Shown here in pieces: positions 1-12,590 of a DNA stretch of 64,000 bases. The translations under genes were made by a program, and so were the position numbers. Under the pieces are notes generated by a model. The model was not told the origin of the DNA. It did not search any database and worked only from the letters and a program-made list of their open reading frames with translations. The stretch comes from Anastrepha obliqua (taxonomy: Eukaryota; Arthropoda; Insecta; Diptera; Tephritidae): contig NC_072893.1 of NCBI RefSeq assembly GCF_027943255.1, positions 3,596,001 through 3,660,000 of the forward strand, written 5' to 3'. Position 1 is the first letter of the stretch. Each line of letters begins with the position of its first letter.

Positions 1-116
1 CGAGATAGTTGGGTATATCAACAAAATGCATTTCATTATCGTTGCCGTTCACTTCTTTAAAGTGTTCAATCCAGCGATCTGTCTGTTTTTTCTTTTTGTC
101 AGCAGTATGTCTTGTT

Positions 117-430
117 GGCGGCCGCCATAGCCGAATGGGTTGGTGTGTGACTACCATTCGGAATTTACAGAGAACCTTAGTTCGAATCGCGGTGAAACAC
201 CAAAATTAAGAAAAACATTTTTCTAATAGCGGTCGCTCCTCGGCAGGCAATGGCAAGCCTCCGAGTGTATTTCTGTCATGAAAAAGCTTCTCATAAAATT
301 ATCTGTCGTCCGGAGTCGGCTTGAAGCTGTAGGTCTCTCCATTTGTGGAACAACATCAAGACGCACACCACAAATAGGAGGAGGAGCTCGACCAAACACC
401 CAAAAAGGTGTACGCGCCAATTATATATGC
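117..430 (+). repeat. tRNA-headed SINE, near full length (copy 1)
   Basis: The head carries a Pol III A-box-like TAGCCGAATGGGTTGG (128-143) and a B-box-like AGTTCGAATCG (179-189), about 50 bases apart as in tRNA genes. A body follows that recurs at least seven more times in this window on both strands, with landmarks TCCATTTGTGGAACAAC and CACAAATAGGAGGAGGAG. It ends in an AT-rich tail after GCGCCAATTATATATG. SINEs have no protein and depend on a LINE for movement. Small reading frames here are not genes. The A box, B box and repeat copies are seen; the SINE assignment follows from them. Confidence 0.75.
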
Positions 431-436
431 ATATAT

Positions 437-806
437 TAGGCCGGGTCGAATTGTGGGGAGGCAAAAAAATCGGCATTGCTCTGTGAAAGTCATATTCTAG
501 GGATCAAAATAAGAAACTTTGCCGAAGGAACCATACCTCTAAAACGGATTCTGATGTCCCCCAAGTTGGGTCGAACTATTTAGTTTCTTTTCTCATGTAA
601 AGGCCAAAAATGGTGATATTTTGAAATGATTGTATACTCGATTGGAGCACTCTAAATGGGTCAAAGTGGGATTTTTCGTTCGACCTAAATTGGGGAATAT
701 CAGAATTCGTTTTAGAGGTATGGTTCCTTCGGCAAAGTTTCTTATTTTGATCCCTAGAATACGATTTTCACAGAGCAATGAGCGATTTTTAAATCGACCC
801 GCCCTA
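437..806. mobile_element. Foldback MITE with 102-bp inverted arms
   Basis: Positions 475-576 and 678-779 are reverse complements at about 95 of 102 positions by eye, separated by a 101-base spacer. Outer ends continue the symmetry: TAGGCCGGGTCGA at 437 and TCGACCCGCCCTA ending at 806. There is no transposase. The reading frames in the arms are by-products. A single strand would fold into a long hairpin. It lies 7 bases beyond the SINE tail, so one may have used the other's AT-rich end as target. Confidence 0.8.
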
Positions 807-3800
807 GTATATATATATGTATATATATATGTCTTGTTTATTCCTGACAGGTTTTTGTTTTCAAACGGCAGTACTCCCTTTTTGACTTGCGATATCTGTT
901 TTTCTTTTCTTTTCTTTTCCTTGTTGGATTATGGTATGTTGCTGTCAATTTAGAAATATTGGGCGCAAGATGTGAAATCATGCCTAGGGATATATCAGAT
1001 ATAATATTCTGGAGACGAGCAATTCCATATCAACTGATCCAAGTATTTTCGACATTGTTGCCAACTTTTCTGGAAGTTGGTTTATTTGTAGGCTTTACTT
1101 ATATTACATATAATGAGAAGTGAACTGAAAAAATGTTTAGAAAAATTTTATAATTGTGAGATTGCGTAATGTTGAAGATTTTGGTATATATTTTTGTGAA
1201 GTGAAATATCTCCGGTTAGTTTTAATATTTTTAATTTTTTTCCTAATTTTTTCAGATAATATTTATCAGCCATAATGATGTGTTTAACAGTTTGTAAGCA
1301 ATTTCAGTGAAAATGTATGCGTTAAGTAAACTTTCTACTGGGAACCTGTGTTGAATCTACTAAATTAATTGAAAATCTTCATTAAATGTGTGGAAGCTGC
1401 GGTACCCTTCAATAAAATCAGGTCCGATTTTCATGAGTTTGTCGATGTCGACCATTTAATACATGAAAAATCGAAAACTCCTGCAGAAGCAGATTTACTT
1501 AAGACGGCGAAATTTTTACAAACGTCAAGCAATGTCGATGAAATCTTGAAAGTAATATTAATCATAGTTGTGGTAGCCTACCAAAAAAAAAAAAAACAGC
1601 TCTCAAATTAGTTGACTTAGACCGTCAAGGATTTCATGAAGAAGCCTTTATATCCAGCAAATGATTACCTTTCGATACAGTGCAGGAGTACCCAGTGATG
1701 CTTAAATTTATAGCATCCAGATACATTTTTAAGCTATTTAACTTTTCACTGCCCATAGGTTTTATCGGGGAAATTCATTGAACAGCTGCTTAAATCCATT
1801 TTTATTTTACTTAATTTAAGCGGTTTTAAGCTGACTAGCGGAAGATTCAGCATGAATGAGTATGCACGGACCAACCAAAGCGAACGAATAAGAACCAGAG
1901 AGAACAGCAATTAAAGCAGTCAACTATCAGCTTTCCCGGCTTTCTTTGCTAATGGGCTTACTGTCAAAGCGACAAGAGCGAAGAATACATTCAGCAGCGT
2001 GGATAAATTTTGTAAAAGTGCATCTGATATATACATACATACATACATATGTATGAAATATATACACACACAAGCGCTGCGTACATGTGCACATAGTTTG
2101 CAAATTGAGCGAATGTGTGCGGGCTTTGCGTGTGTTGGCGAACTTAATTAAGAGCAATCGCGGGCATATGTTGCTGCCGACACGTGTTCTAAGAATAGCT
2201 CGAGCAGAGGCCAGGAATTGGCTGTAGTCATAGATGTATTTCGCTCACTGATGTTTTGTTGTACACACAGCGAAGATTCACGCAATCAGCACGGCTCTTT
2301 AGGCAAGCAAAATTTCTTTCAGAAATTTAGTAAAATATTTTCCTATGTTTTCCATGCCACGACAATTGCTGAGTTCTCCATACTTTTTCTAAAATTCTTG
2401 CAATGTTAACGCACTGCTAACAGTTCATAGCAGTTAATTAATTTAAAATTGAGGCTTTTGTTCAAATCAAGTAGCGCTTCAAGCTAAGTGCCACAGACCA
2501 CAAGCAATCAGTATAAGCAACGAAACTATTTTTTTCTTCGCATACTTCTATGAAAAATTTCTCACATTTCCATAAGGCAAATATTATATTAATTTTGCAA
2601 ATATTAAAAATGTGTACAAAATGTTCAATAAGAAATAGTTCCTATGCAGCAACAAAGCAAACAGCGCTGGAATGAGTTCGTAATTAAAGTTTTGGTTACA
2701 AAAATGTTAGCTATTTACATATTTTATGGGATCCTTGAAGCAAAGGATGCACTTAGCTGGTTGTCAATACATTTTCTTGGTAATTCAAGGCATGTTAATT
2801 ACACCCAATGAATGTGGTGGAACTTGAGCGTTTTCATACATACACACATACATGCACAGATTCATGCGCGTGACTACACTCGACATTTATTTGCTTATGC
2901 TTTTGCAAGCTAAGGTGCAATGCCCGTGTAGTTGTAGAGGAATGTGCCTTTCTCTTTATTCGTGCTTGACTTAAAATAATAAAACAACAACACCTCAAGT
3001 GGTGGGCTATCGATTGCTTTTCACCGCAGGCGTATATTACAACTTGAAGCAAAAGTGTTATGATGATGCATTGGAGTACTGTGAAAGTGTTGGTGTGTGG
3101 AATTAATATACCTATCTATATTTTATATAATTAATAATATATAATAAGAATAATGATAATAATATATAATTAATATAAAATTAACAGAGCTTATCTGACC
3201 TAAAATTCTGTATACTTCTATTTTGAAACCGCAAAAGAGTGGAGTAGTCTTTGTTTTAGCAAGTTTGGCATTTTTATTCGTGCCAAACGTACATATATTA
3301 TATATATAAGGCTGCGCAAACTAATCACCCTATCAAATAAGAATTTCCAAAACTCAAAATTTTGTTTTTCCATTCAATACAAAATTTGTTCAAAAAGGAC
3401 ATTGGAAGTACTCACATGCATGAATGTTCGGAAGGTCAGCTCTTTCTTTTATAGCAAAAGTTAACGCAAAACTGCCATTTCGTGAGCAGTATTTTCCATA
3501 AAATCATTCGGGTGATTCAATTAAAAAAATGTCATTTCGTTAATTGTTTGTAAAAATACTTACATAGTTCAATTTAATTAAAACTGACATTAGAGTTTTC
3601 AACTTTATGATCGAAATTTTAGAAATCTTCCTGCTATGGAATTTTATAGCCCATTCAACTTCAGTACAGCAGAATGTAAGTTTGTAATCGCTAAAAAATC
3701 GCGTTGATTTCGGACAATTTTTTGGCATACGCAACTTATATATATTTACTTATTGATACACACGAATCATTTTCAAAGAAGCATTAAATTATTTCTACCA

Positions 3801-4472
3801 AAGCTTCATATTTCGTAAGCTTTAGTAAAGCCCGTTGCTGATTCTGTGTATTTTTATACAAACATAAATAAATAATTGCTTCCACGAGACACATATCATT
3901 TTGCACTTAGAAGCATAAAAAGTGCTACATAATTTATACGGAGATGATTTATTGGCTGGTTGGCACTTTAGACCACCTCCATCCATATAATTTGCTTTTA
4001 CATTGCCTCTGTTTACCAACGTACGAAAGATGTGATGGTACGGATATTAATATCGACTCTGTGGGCTAGTGTTTCATCTGACCGTCAAGGCTACATCCAT
4101 TAGATAAAAAAATAAAAGTCTGTAAATTCTGTAGCAATACAAATAAAGCAGCTCAAGAGCAATTCGAAGGACTTGGGCAGCTAAATGCTAACAACAACAA
4201 AAATATTGACGATGTAGACGCTAAGACAAAAGGACAGTGGCTGGTGTTCCGTACTGAGTTACTTCAATGGAATGTTGCCAACCGATCAAAACATGTAATG
4301 GGGCTACATTTACTTTCCACCATATTGGGAAAGGCCACAGCAGTTCGAAATGGGTAGAGATGGGCTGCGGTAGCTGCACCGATAGTGGTTGCGGTGGTGA
4401 CATCATAAATGCTTGAATACATCTTGGCACAATATGTGAATTGTGTTGAATAAGCAAAGGCATACATCTATA
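807..4472. other. Stretch without recognised gene
   Basis: AT-rich. It holds TA repeats (807-833), an A-run near 1583, ACAT repeats (about 2030-2055), and a very TA-rich block (3110-3185). A lone mariner-like terminal sequence, GCGCAAACTAATCACCC, sits near 3313 with no partner found. An unrecognised 78-codon frame lies at 887-1123 (+), hydrophobic near its end. No coding region could be identified with confidence. Confidence 0.6.
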
Positions 4473-5549
4473 GGGTGTTTTTTTAAGAGTTTGGGAACTT
4501 AAAATAGTAATGCAAAACAGAAATGGAACGGAAATGCATCTGTTTTATTATAATCGGGTAGATGATTTCATGGCATTTATTTTTTTATTAAAATTCCAGC
4601 ATATGTCCAAATTTTGACTACTTTTTCCAAAAATTCTGATTGCTTTTTTGTCAGCATAAGCCAATGACATAGCCATGAAGCGTTAAATCGCACGAACGAA
4701 GGGGCTACTGGTCATCAAACGACTGCGATGTCACGCGAAACGGTTCAAAAAGGAAAGGAGCGACTTGAGCGAAATCCTCGACGAAGTGTCATTCAAATGG
4801 CGAAAGAACTGAAAGTATGTGACCCTAGCATCCGCCGCATACTGAAAAATGATCTCCAAGTCAAGCCTTACAAGATCCAAAGGGCGCATGATCTCACATC
4901 GAAGTAGTACAAGCCAGACTTGAGAGAGCGAAGGAATTGCTTCGTTTGGCCGAAAGCGGTCAATTTCCGAATTGAGCAATTTGTAAACTCCCAAAACGAT
5001 AGGGCTTATTCGACCGACCGTTAACATGAGAATTTGAGTGATCGATTGGCCACCAGGACGCAGCACCCGCCACAGGTAATGGTTTGGGCCGCTGTAAGCG
5101 CAGATGGGCGTTCTCCAATCGTATTCATCGAGCCTGGCGTCAAGGAAATGCAAAATATTATCGGGAAAATATTTTGGAGGTTGCTTTAAAGCCGTGGGCG
5201 GAAAAAATATTTTGGTGGCAGTCTATGGACGTTTCTACAGGATTCGGCACCGTCTCAGAAAGCTCGACTGAACCCAGAGTGGCTAAAAAACAATGTTACG
5301 AACTTCATAATGTCCACACAATGGCTTTCAAATTCGCCAGACTCAAATGCGATGGATTGTTTTCTTTGGGCCGTTTTGGAGATCAAGGTCCGAACTAAAA
5401 GATTCACTAGTCTGGAGGAGCTGAAAAATGTCATTGTCCGGGGGTGGGCCAAAATTCTTGCAAGTCACATTCAGGCAGCTTGCGATTCGTTTCGGGATCG
5501 TCTCAAGGCCATAGTCCACGCAAAAGGTGATGATTTCGAGCAAAAGTAA
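4473..5549 (+). pseudogene. Decayed DD37D (maT-like) mariner transposase
   Basis: The left end reads TA then GGGTGTTTTTTTAAGAG at 4473, typical of a mariner terminal repeat. The right end was not found. Reading on + with several frameshifts and stops gives a helix-turn-helix part (RLERNPRRS, ELKVCDPSIRRILKN, about 4755-4860), then VMVWAAVSADGRSPIVFIEPG (about 5078-5135), the second catalytic region LQDSAPSQKAR (about 5235) and SNSPDSNAMD near 5340. Thirty-seven residues separate the second Asp from the Asp of NAMD, the DD37D spacing. The product ends with HAKGDDFEQK at a stop at 5549. A better-preserved relative lies at 42498-43758. It is inactive. Confidence 0.8.
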
Positions 5550-7816
5550 ATTGATTCTTATTTTTGCATCATTTTCACACATTTTTTACTTTGAATAGAA
5601 TACAAGTAATTTTCCACTCTAAATTTATGGCCTTTTTAATGGGTTACACTTCGAGTGCCGGACCCAGTGAATTCCCACAATTCGGAAGCGTTGTTTTGGC
5701 TTTAAATGATTGATGATAATTTGCCAAGCCTTTCTGAACAGAAACCTCAAGACAGTTTGCCATTCTCAGCTCTCCAACTTTAGTTATCGTATCGATAGTT
5801 CGCAGCTCAGAAAACACCCGATACTATCGAACCTCTCTACTATTGAAAGCCCTTTCTCATGGTTCATACATATATACACACACCCACAGGCATACATACA
5901 CCACCTGTAAATATGGTTCTTAATGTCATTTGTATATTTAAGGCAAGTTGTTTTTGTTGTCACTACTTTTACAGTACTGTTTCATGTTATTATATTAGTT
6001 GTGGCAGCTAAAACGTATTGGCTGCACATTGCACATCAACACCTGCCGGCTGATATGAACTTGCTTGTTGTTGCAATTTGTGTGCTACTTAATCAAAGCA
6101 CTTAAAGTGTCTTGTCGGCGTTAACAACATCTGTGTCCTTATATGCGGCAAATTAGTTGCATCACTTTGTTTCTTAGAAATGCGGCAATAGGCGACGATG
6201 TGGCAATGGACAGCAGTAAAGTGCATAATGCAATCAGGCAGCTGTCAACATCGGCAGAGACAAGTGTTTTGAATGGCTCCACTGTGCGCTTGCAGATCTA
6301 ATTTAAATTTATGCCATAATTAAAATGCAGTCGACTGGCTTTGTGTGTGTCTTTGGGGCCATGAGCAGCCAATGAAACGGCAAACATACAGAGAAGGCCA
6401 ACTGAGTTTGTTGTTGTTTTTGTGCGAGTGTATGTATGTGAGTTGTGGGTGTAATGTTAATAAAATGGGACGGGTTTTGCATACAGCTTTTTTTGTAATT
6501 ACCTGCCACTTATTCTGGCGTCACAGTGCAGCTGACATTTTTCCTTTTAACTTTTATTTATGGAAAAACTATATTTGAACTAAACACTGAAAGCATCTTT
6601 GTCATAGCCTGCTATCCAGTTTTTTCCTTTGGCTTTGTATTAGAGGTTTTGCAGCGTCCTAGCCTTCAAAGATTTTGTAAAGAGATAGTCGCAAATAGTT
6701 GACTTTTAACGCATACAAAATTATATTCCTAACGACAGTTAGGGGTGGGAGCGGGTGTGGGGATACTACAAAATATACTTGAGTCAAAGCTAAGTTATCA
6801 TTGAACGTGCAACGGCTCTTAGCACTCAGCAGTCAGCTTGTTTTTGCTCCATTTCCCAGCTATCCACTTTGACGTTCCCTTTTTGCTGAATAATTTTCGT
6901 TGCAGTGCACATCGCTACATGACGCGTGTCACTGATCACTGCACGTACACTGTGAAAGATAGGCGGACTCCTTTTAGTGAGAAGATGCAGTTCTAAAGTT
7001 TAAAATATTTTCAAGCATTTATGTAAGTTATTTCAAAGCATTAAAAATTTTTCAAAGCATTTATGTAACTTTGCAGCTGCTCACCTTCACTGTAGTTAGC
7101 TTTTAAATATCTTCTACTCAGCTAAGTTAGAGAAGTTTTGGTTCATCGAATTTTCAAAAAGCTTCATTTAGGGTGTAGGAGAACCTACACCTATGTGCAC
7201 CTGTACGCAAAATTCGCTATACTGTAGATGTGTTTGGATATGAATATAAAATGGCTAGGTCTCTATTGAAAAATCTGGTACTTCGGAAATCAGCGAATTT
7301 TGTTGCCAACTATTGACATGAGTAATTCTGATCTAAACTAATTTTGCTAAAATTTTTGTTATATAATCGAAATCCTCTTAAGGTGAATGTTTTTAAAGGA
7401 AGATATTAAAATCTAAGTCGGACCTTTTTTCTACAGCAAGAAACTGAGGGTTATCCGCCATATACTCATATATACGTCACAGCACTAAAATCAGAACCCC
7501 TTGTTGATTTGTTTTCTGATTTTAAGTTCCTCCGAGATGAAAGTAATGGATCTGACGATAATTGCAAATTAGTCATTGAATCTTTATTGGACGCTTTAAG
7601 TTTTTCGAGTATGAGACAGCAGAAATTCTCTAGGTTTTGTGTGGCTTTTCTAAGGCTTCTCCAGATAAGAAACCTACCGAGACACGTTAAAACAAATAAT
7701 TAGATAAATAAGTAAATAGCTCTGAAAATATTGTCTATTGTTAGGCAAGAAATGTAATTACTACGACTATAACTTCTGGGGCACAAGTCTCTTGTTTCGG
7801 TTACCAAGTTACTGAA
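5550..7816. other. Stretch without recognised gene
   Basis: Contains a CA/CATA-rich patch (about 5868-5905), a G-rich patch (6741-6763) and a small perfect hairpin, GGTGTAGG/CCTACACC with a 4-base loop, at 7172-7191. No protein family was recognised in any frame. Confidence 0.6.
7172..7191. repeat. Perfect 8-bp hairpin
   Basis: GGTGTAGG at 7172-7179 pairs with CCTACACC at 7184-7191 across loop AGAA. There is no T-tract after it and no adjacent gene, so there is no reason to call a function. It may be chance or the remnant of an inverted-repeat element. Confidence 0.5.
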
Positions 7817-8062
7817 CTCAGAGGGAATAATAATTAGCTCTCATTATGTAAATACATTTGCAAATAATGCGCAGACTATTATGTGGGAGCAAGGATGGAA
7901 AGAATAAGTTTTTGGAGTTGAGGAATGGAATGGGAGGATTTGTTTTGTTTGTTTTAGAAACAGGGATAGTAGGTAAATTTGGAAAAGTGCGAGTACATAG
8001 GATTCGAACCCACAACCTCTGGGATGGCAGGCTAGCGCAATTACGTTAGACTTCCGAGGCCG
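7817..8062 (-). repeat. Second tRNA-derived SINE or tRNA pseudogene with body
   Basis: Read on the minus strand, a tRNA-like head starts near 8062 with an A-box-like TAACGTAATTGCGC stretch and a consensus B box GGTTCGAATCC (complement of 8000-8010). The would-be acceptor arms (GGCCTCGG and TACTCGCAC) do not pair, so it is not a functional tRNA gene. A body continues to about 7817. It shares no obvious sequence with the more abundant SINE at 117-430. Only one copy was found here, so the left border is approximate. Confidence 0.55.
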
Positions 8063-9221
8063 TATATACATATGAAATAATTATAGTTTTTTTTTTGCAT
8101 TGTTTCAGCTAGCTTTACTCGCTATTCTATCGCTTAATAGACCGCTTGGGCTAACTCGAACTTTCGCAGTCATTGTTATTAAATAGAGTTCAATTAACAA
8201 ACGAATTCTTTCACGTAAATTTTCAAAAATTGTGTCAATTGTTTTTGCATCAAACCAGCTCCTTTCATAGTAAACGTTAGTAAATTAGTACTTTTTTCAA
8301 TCAACTGCTTTATACCCTTTCTAACAATATTTCATATTCGTTTTCATTTAGTTTGATACTTTTAAGCTGAAGCTTTCTTTAAACTCTCTCTTTGGACACC
8401 AATAATGAAATATCTCACAGAATTCAAAACAGGCAGCCTCTTCCAAAAATATACCTATTTAAACGAAAATTTTCTTAGATCTCTTCCGTTTGACATCCAT
8501 ATTTAAATACAACAGTATGTATTATAAATTAGCCAAAGGGTTCAATTAAATCTTACAATGCTAACAGATGGCAACCCTATTTAAAAATAAAATATATTCC
8601 AAATGGTAGCCAGAGTTATAAGCGAATCGTGTGTCAACGTTCATCTAAATCTGTCTAACCGTTACGGAGTGAAGAGAAATCATTAATGGTGCCGGTTTTT
8701 CATTTCATCAAATTTCAAAACATTCTGTATCGCTAAATCGAGTTCTCAGTTTCAAAAATAGTTCTTTGTAACTCGACAGCTTAGTTTTGAAAATCGGACA
8801 AACAATGCAAATATGGATAAGCTAATACAAAAAAAGTTATAAAGGACTTTCTGCTGGTGTAGAGGGTTCAAATTTCCATAAATTATAAACAAATTTTAGA
8901 AGGTTTTAGGATGTTTTTTTTGTCTCTAAATTCTCCCAATTTTGGGTTTTAGCATCTTTGAACACGGATGTACTCAATATTTAAAAAAATATTTATTTTT
9001 AATTTATTATTTTTTATGAGACATCTGTTCTTGGGTTCACATATGTAACTATCTCTATAAAAGGATAAAAATGTATTTTTAGCAATTTTTACCACAATTA
9101 CTTTTATATGACAAGCGTGGAAGTGAAATGGTATGTACAAATTACTTATGATTTGAGGGGATGTATAAAGCTTAGGGTCCATTTTACCGCAGTAAAAAGT
9201 TAGAAACTTTTCGTACTTGTA
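8063..9221. other. Stretch without recognised gene
   Basis: AT-rich, with short T-runs around 8090 and 8915 and no protein family, terminal repeats or SINE signature that I could see. Confidence 0.6.
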
Positions 9222-9285
9222 TTTATAGGAGGACGGGCTCGGCCAAACACCCAATAAAGGGTATAGGAGCCAATTGTATATACTA
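9222..9285 (+). repeat. SINE 3' fragment (copy 2)
   Basis: Only the last part of the abundant SINE is present: TATAGGAGGACGGGCTCGG, then CCAAACACCCAATAAAGGG, then GGAGCCAATTGTATATAC. The head and most of the body are missing, as in many 5'-truncated retroposons. Confidence 0.6.
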
Positions 9286-9456
9286 GATATGTATGATATG
9301 TATGTGGTAGTAATAATCCTAATGCTTACTTGCATTGTTATGATAAGGAAATTATGAATATTCTACCACTCTAAGTATATAAAGGGATTTCTTAGACCAA
9401 TTCTGTCGTTAGCTATAAAACTCTGTCATTTTTGCATTTTGACATATTTTATAATA

Positions 9457-10038
9457 AAGGGTGATTAAGTTTCAAGGGCCGGTGTTGATTTTGAATAAAT
9501 TACAATTTTTTACGAAATTTTTATGATAATATTAGTATGGCTGAGTTACGTATAAAATAAAATATCGGCCAAATGGCCGCCGCGGCCTCGGCGGCGTACC
9601 TCCATCCGATGGTCCAAATTTTCGATGACGCTGAGGCATAATTGAGGTTCTGTGCCGTTAATGTGCCGAAGTGTCTCTTTCTTCAGCTCTTAAGTTGTTG
9701 CTATTATATCGACGTACACCTTTTCTTTCAAATAACCCCAAAGAAAGAAGTCCAACGGTGTCAAATTACAAGATCCTGGCGGCCAATTGACATCACCGCG
9801 ACGTGATATTATTCGGCCATCAAATTTTTCGCGCAAAAGAGCCATTGTTTCGTTAGCTGTGTGACAAGTGGCATCGTCCTGTTGAAACCACATATTGCCC
9901 ACATCCATATCTTCCGATTCAGGCCATAAAAAGTTCGTTATCATCTCACGATAGCGAACACTATTCACAGTAACTCCCTGACTTGGTGTTCAGGTGTGGT
10001 TCACATTCAACATCGGCCCTTGAAATTTAACCACGCTT
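9457..10038 (-). mobile_element. Internally deleted DD41D mariner relic with TIRs
   Basis: The 28-bp ends AAGGGTGATTAAGTTTCAAG (from 9457) and, reversed, AAGCGTGGTTAAATTTCAAG (to 10038) match at 24 of 28 positions over their full length. Both are flanked by TA (9455-9456, 10039-10040), the Tc1/mariner target duplication. Coding on minus keeps only the C-terminal half: SVRYREMITNFLWPE, FQQDDATCHTANE, then WPPGSCNLTPLDFFLWGY. The spacing from FQQD to the Asp of TPLD is 41 residues (DD41D type, like the rosa family). The DNA-binding half is deleted, so it is non-autonomous. The C-terminus GGHLADILFYT lies near 9560. Confidence 0.85.
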
Positions 10039-10040
10039 TA

Positions 10041-11457
10041 CTATAGTGTTGCACACCCATAAATTTTTTGTTCTGGACCCGGTTATAAAGTTTTCTCCGC
10101 GCAAACGATTTTTTCCAAGGATAGTTCATTTGATATGTGAATTATGTAATACTCGTATTGTGCAAGTTTTCAATTGATTTGATTGTGAGTTGAGACAATA
10201 CATTTAAATTAGATACATAACAATTCATATTTTCTTATGCCTTCATTACTTTAATTAGCATTTTCTTTTGTATCATTCACTTCGTGCTTATTTTTAACTT
10301 AACTCAACAAAGAATTATTAATTTATTTAAAATGTATTTATATAACTTGTGGCGCCATCTTATTGTTTGTATGTATGCCTGTTGTTTCACTGCCTGTTGT
10401 TTTAAGACTGGAACTGAAGAAGTAGCGGCTGTATAAACAAATGTTCCGTTGCCTTTTTGGCCGCCGGGTAAGGTTGCGAAATATAAGTGGTGAGTTTGTG
10501 GAAAATGGTGGCGAATACTTAATTGCTGTTTAGGTCGATTAAGTTTTTACTTATGTCCTCCACAAATATAATATAATTAAAAATTTGGTACTTTTACAAA
10601 ATTCTAAATTTTTTTATGTTGAAAATTCAGCTTGAATACCAATCATTTCCTAATGAAAGCTAATATTAATATGACAATAAATATAAGGACCTCGAAACTT
10701 CAAATTCGCTAGAATATCAGCGGTGCTAGTTACTTGTTAAAATTAATTATATTATACCTTTATATACCTTTTGTATTAGATATTCTTTGTGATAGTTTGG
10801 AATATCGCACAGAATTTGTTCTCAGTGCATCACGCATTTACATGTGTACGTTGCAGTTATTGTAATCCAGTTTGTTGTGCATTTTTATTCATTTATTTCT
10901 CATGCAGTTTGGCATTTATGTGTCAATGGTTGTTCTGACTGCTTTTTTGCTCTTAGTGACATATTAACCCATACCTGCTCCACTGCACCAAGTGACAGCA
11001 CTTACGGCTGCAAACACTTATCTTGCTCCGTCAAATGTATTCGCATGCATATTTGCATGCACGCGGAATTCTTTGTGTGAGTGTTAAAACCTCTTTACCT
11101 GGTTGCCAGAGCAAAGGAACTGTGCATCTTTTAAATGATAGGAATGAGAAATCAAAGGCAAAATCATAGAAAAAAATAAGAAATATTTTCTTAGTAGACC
11201 ATATTTCTTTAGGATTTCTGTATTCATTTTTATGCTCACAAAAAAGATACGCCATTGGTGGTCGATATTGGCTTTGGACTTAATGACACTAAAGATCTTT
11301 GCTTTTGAGTTTTCTATCGATTCCAAAATAGTGCCTGTTCGAAAGAATTATTTTTTGCCCGATCACAAGGCTTATATTGTTGCTTCCGAAGTGAATAAAG
11401 TCCACCACAACTTTATAGTTATAACAGCCAAGAGTGACGTTTTGGTACTTACTTCCT
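10041..11457. other. Stretch without recognised gene
   Basis: No family, terminal repeat or array was seen. Composition is typical of the surrounding AT-rich DNA. Confidence 0.55.
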
Positions 11458-11705
11458 TTAATGGGTGTTTGACAGAGCTCCTGTTCCTATTCGTGGTGGG
11501 CTTTTTGACAGCTAATGCTTATTTATGAATATCTCCTTTTGGGAAAAAATACAATTGGGGCTTTCCCATAGCCTGTCTAGGGGTGACCGCTATTCAAAAA
11601 AAACTGTTTCTATTACTTGCAGTTTCATTTTCAGATATTCGAGCCTAGGCGCTTCAAATGGTAGGCACTCAGCCACCCATTCGTCTATGGTGGCTGCTCG
11701 GCGCT
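11458..11705 (-). repeat. Degenerate SINE copy (copy 3)
   Basis: On the minus strand the tRNA-like head reads GCAGCCACCATAGACGAATG (from about 11697). The middle segment GGGGTGACCGC (+, about 11580) matches the body. The body end GGGTGTTTGACAGAGCTCC (+, 11465) matches the copies at 9222 and 117. Internal parts are missing. Small frames here are by-products. Confidence 0.6.
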
Positions 11706-12324
11706 TTTTGCGGGGATTTTTGTGTACTACCGAAGGGCTCTTGGCTTTGGTCTTGTTCGTAACTAGATTTACTTCCTTTTTGATATAAGGTCGATGATGT
11801 TTATATCCTATAGGTATGACAAACCTATTGTACTTTTATTGTAATTGTAATAGAACAGCAACGTTTCAAGTTGATAATAGTTATTACGTTTTCCAAAATG
11901 ATAGTGAATACATTCGCATGAAAGTGGGTCATCTTGTCTGAAACCTCACTCGGTTTCATGCGGCGTGGATAGAACCTTTCCAAATTTTAAATGGCTGCTA
12001 GAATTGACGACACTTATTTATATTTCTTTATTTCAAAAAGTCTATAAACTACAAAGGTTCTTACTGACAATAACCTAGAACTAAGCACAGAAAGTACTAA
12101 AATAAAATTGAACTTAATAGTTTAGAAAACAAATTCTTGCGCAAAAACAATAAAGTAAAATAGAATTCAAAGTGTCGTTGAGTTCGCGAAGTGAACGCCC
12201 TAATGAGCGATTTCTAGCGTAATACGTATTGAGGGTCCTGAGGTAAAGAGGCTAATTAATGGGACTTATGCATTGTATTGGAAAAAGGCGTGCTCAGCAT
12301 AATCTTTGGCTGCGTAACCATATA
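11706..12324. other. Stretch without recognised gene
   Basis: Nothing recognised. A short patch GTTCGCGAAGTGAAC near 12182 is only a partial palindrome. Confidence 0.5.
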
Positions 12325-12590
12325 TTATATGTATGTGGGGTGTTCGCATTTGTCTGTTTTGAACAGGTATTTCTGAAAATACCCGTTCCCCGAAAGTATT
12401 TGGGTTGTATAAAAATTGACATCACCAATAGCCTGGCCTTCCAGGCCTTTTAGCATTTTCGTTTCCTCCTTTATTGCACGCGCTGCAAGTTTGCTAACTC
12501 TTTCTTCCATTCTCTCGTTCTTTAATGCCCACAATTTTTTCCTTTCAGCAGGTGTTAAGTCTATCGGTATTGAACCGCTTATCACTTGAA
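12325..12590 (-). pseudogene. R1-like LINE ORF2 C-terminal fragment
   Basis: The minus-strand frame reads SGSIPIDLTPAERKKLW, then GDVNFYTTQILSGNGYFQKY followed by LFKTDKCEHPTY. This matches the region after the reverse transcriptase thumb in R1-clade LINEs, where a 'PIDL..ER' block precedes a '(E/D)VN(Y/F)(Y/L)TQ.L(S/T)GHG.F..YL' block and a zinc-knuckle tail. The usual H of GHG is N here. RT and endonuclease are absent from this piece. Assignment rests on motif memory. Confidence 0.6.

Noticed and set aside
887..1123. 78-codon frame with a hydrophobic end
   Set aside because: No recognisable family, no start context or splice evidence strong enough to call a gene.
3308..3760. MITE from a mariner-like end near 3313
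   Set aside because: No matching inverted partner was found downstream; only one end is present.
7985..8062. Functional tRNA gene on the minus strand
   Set aside because: The B box is good, but acceptor arms do not pair and a SINE-like body follows.
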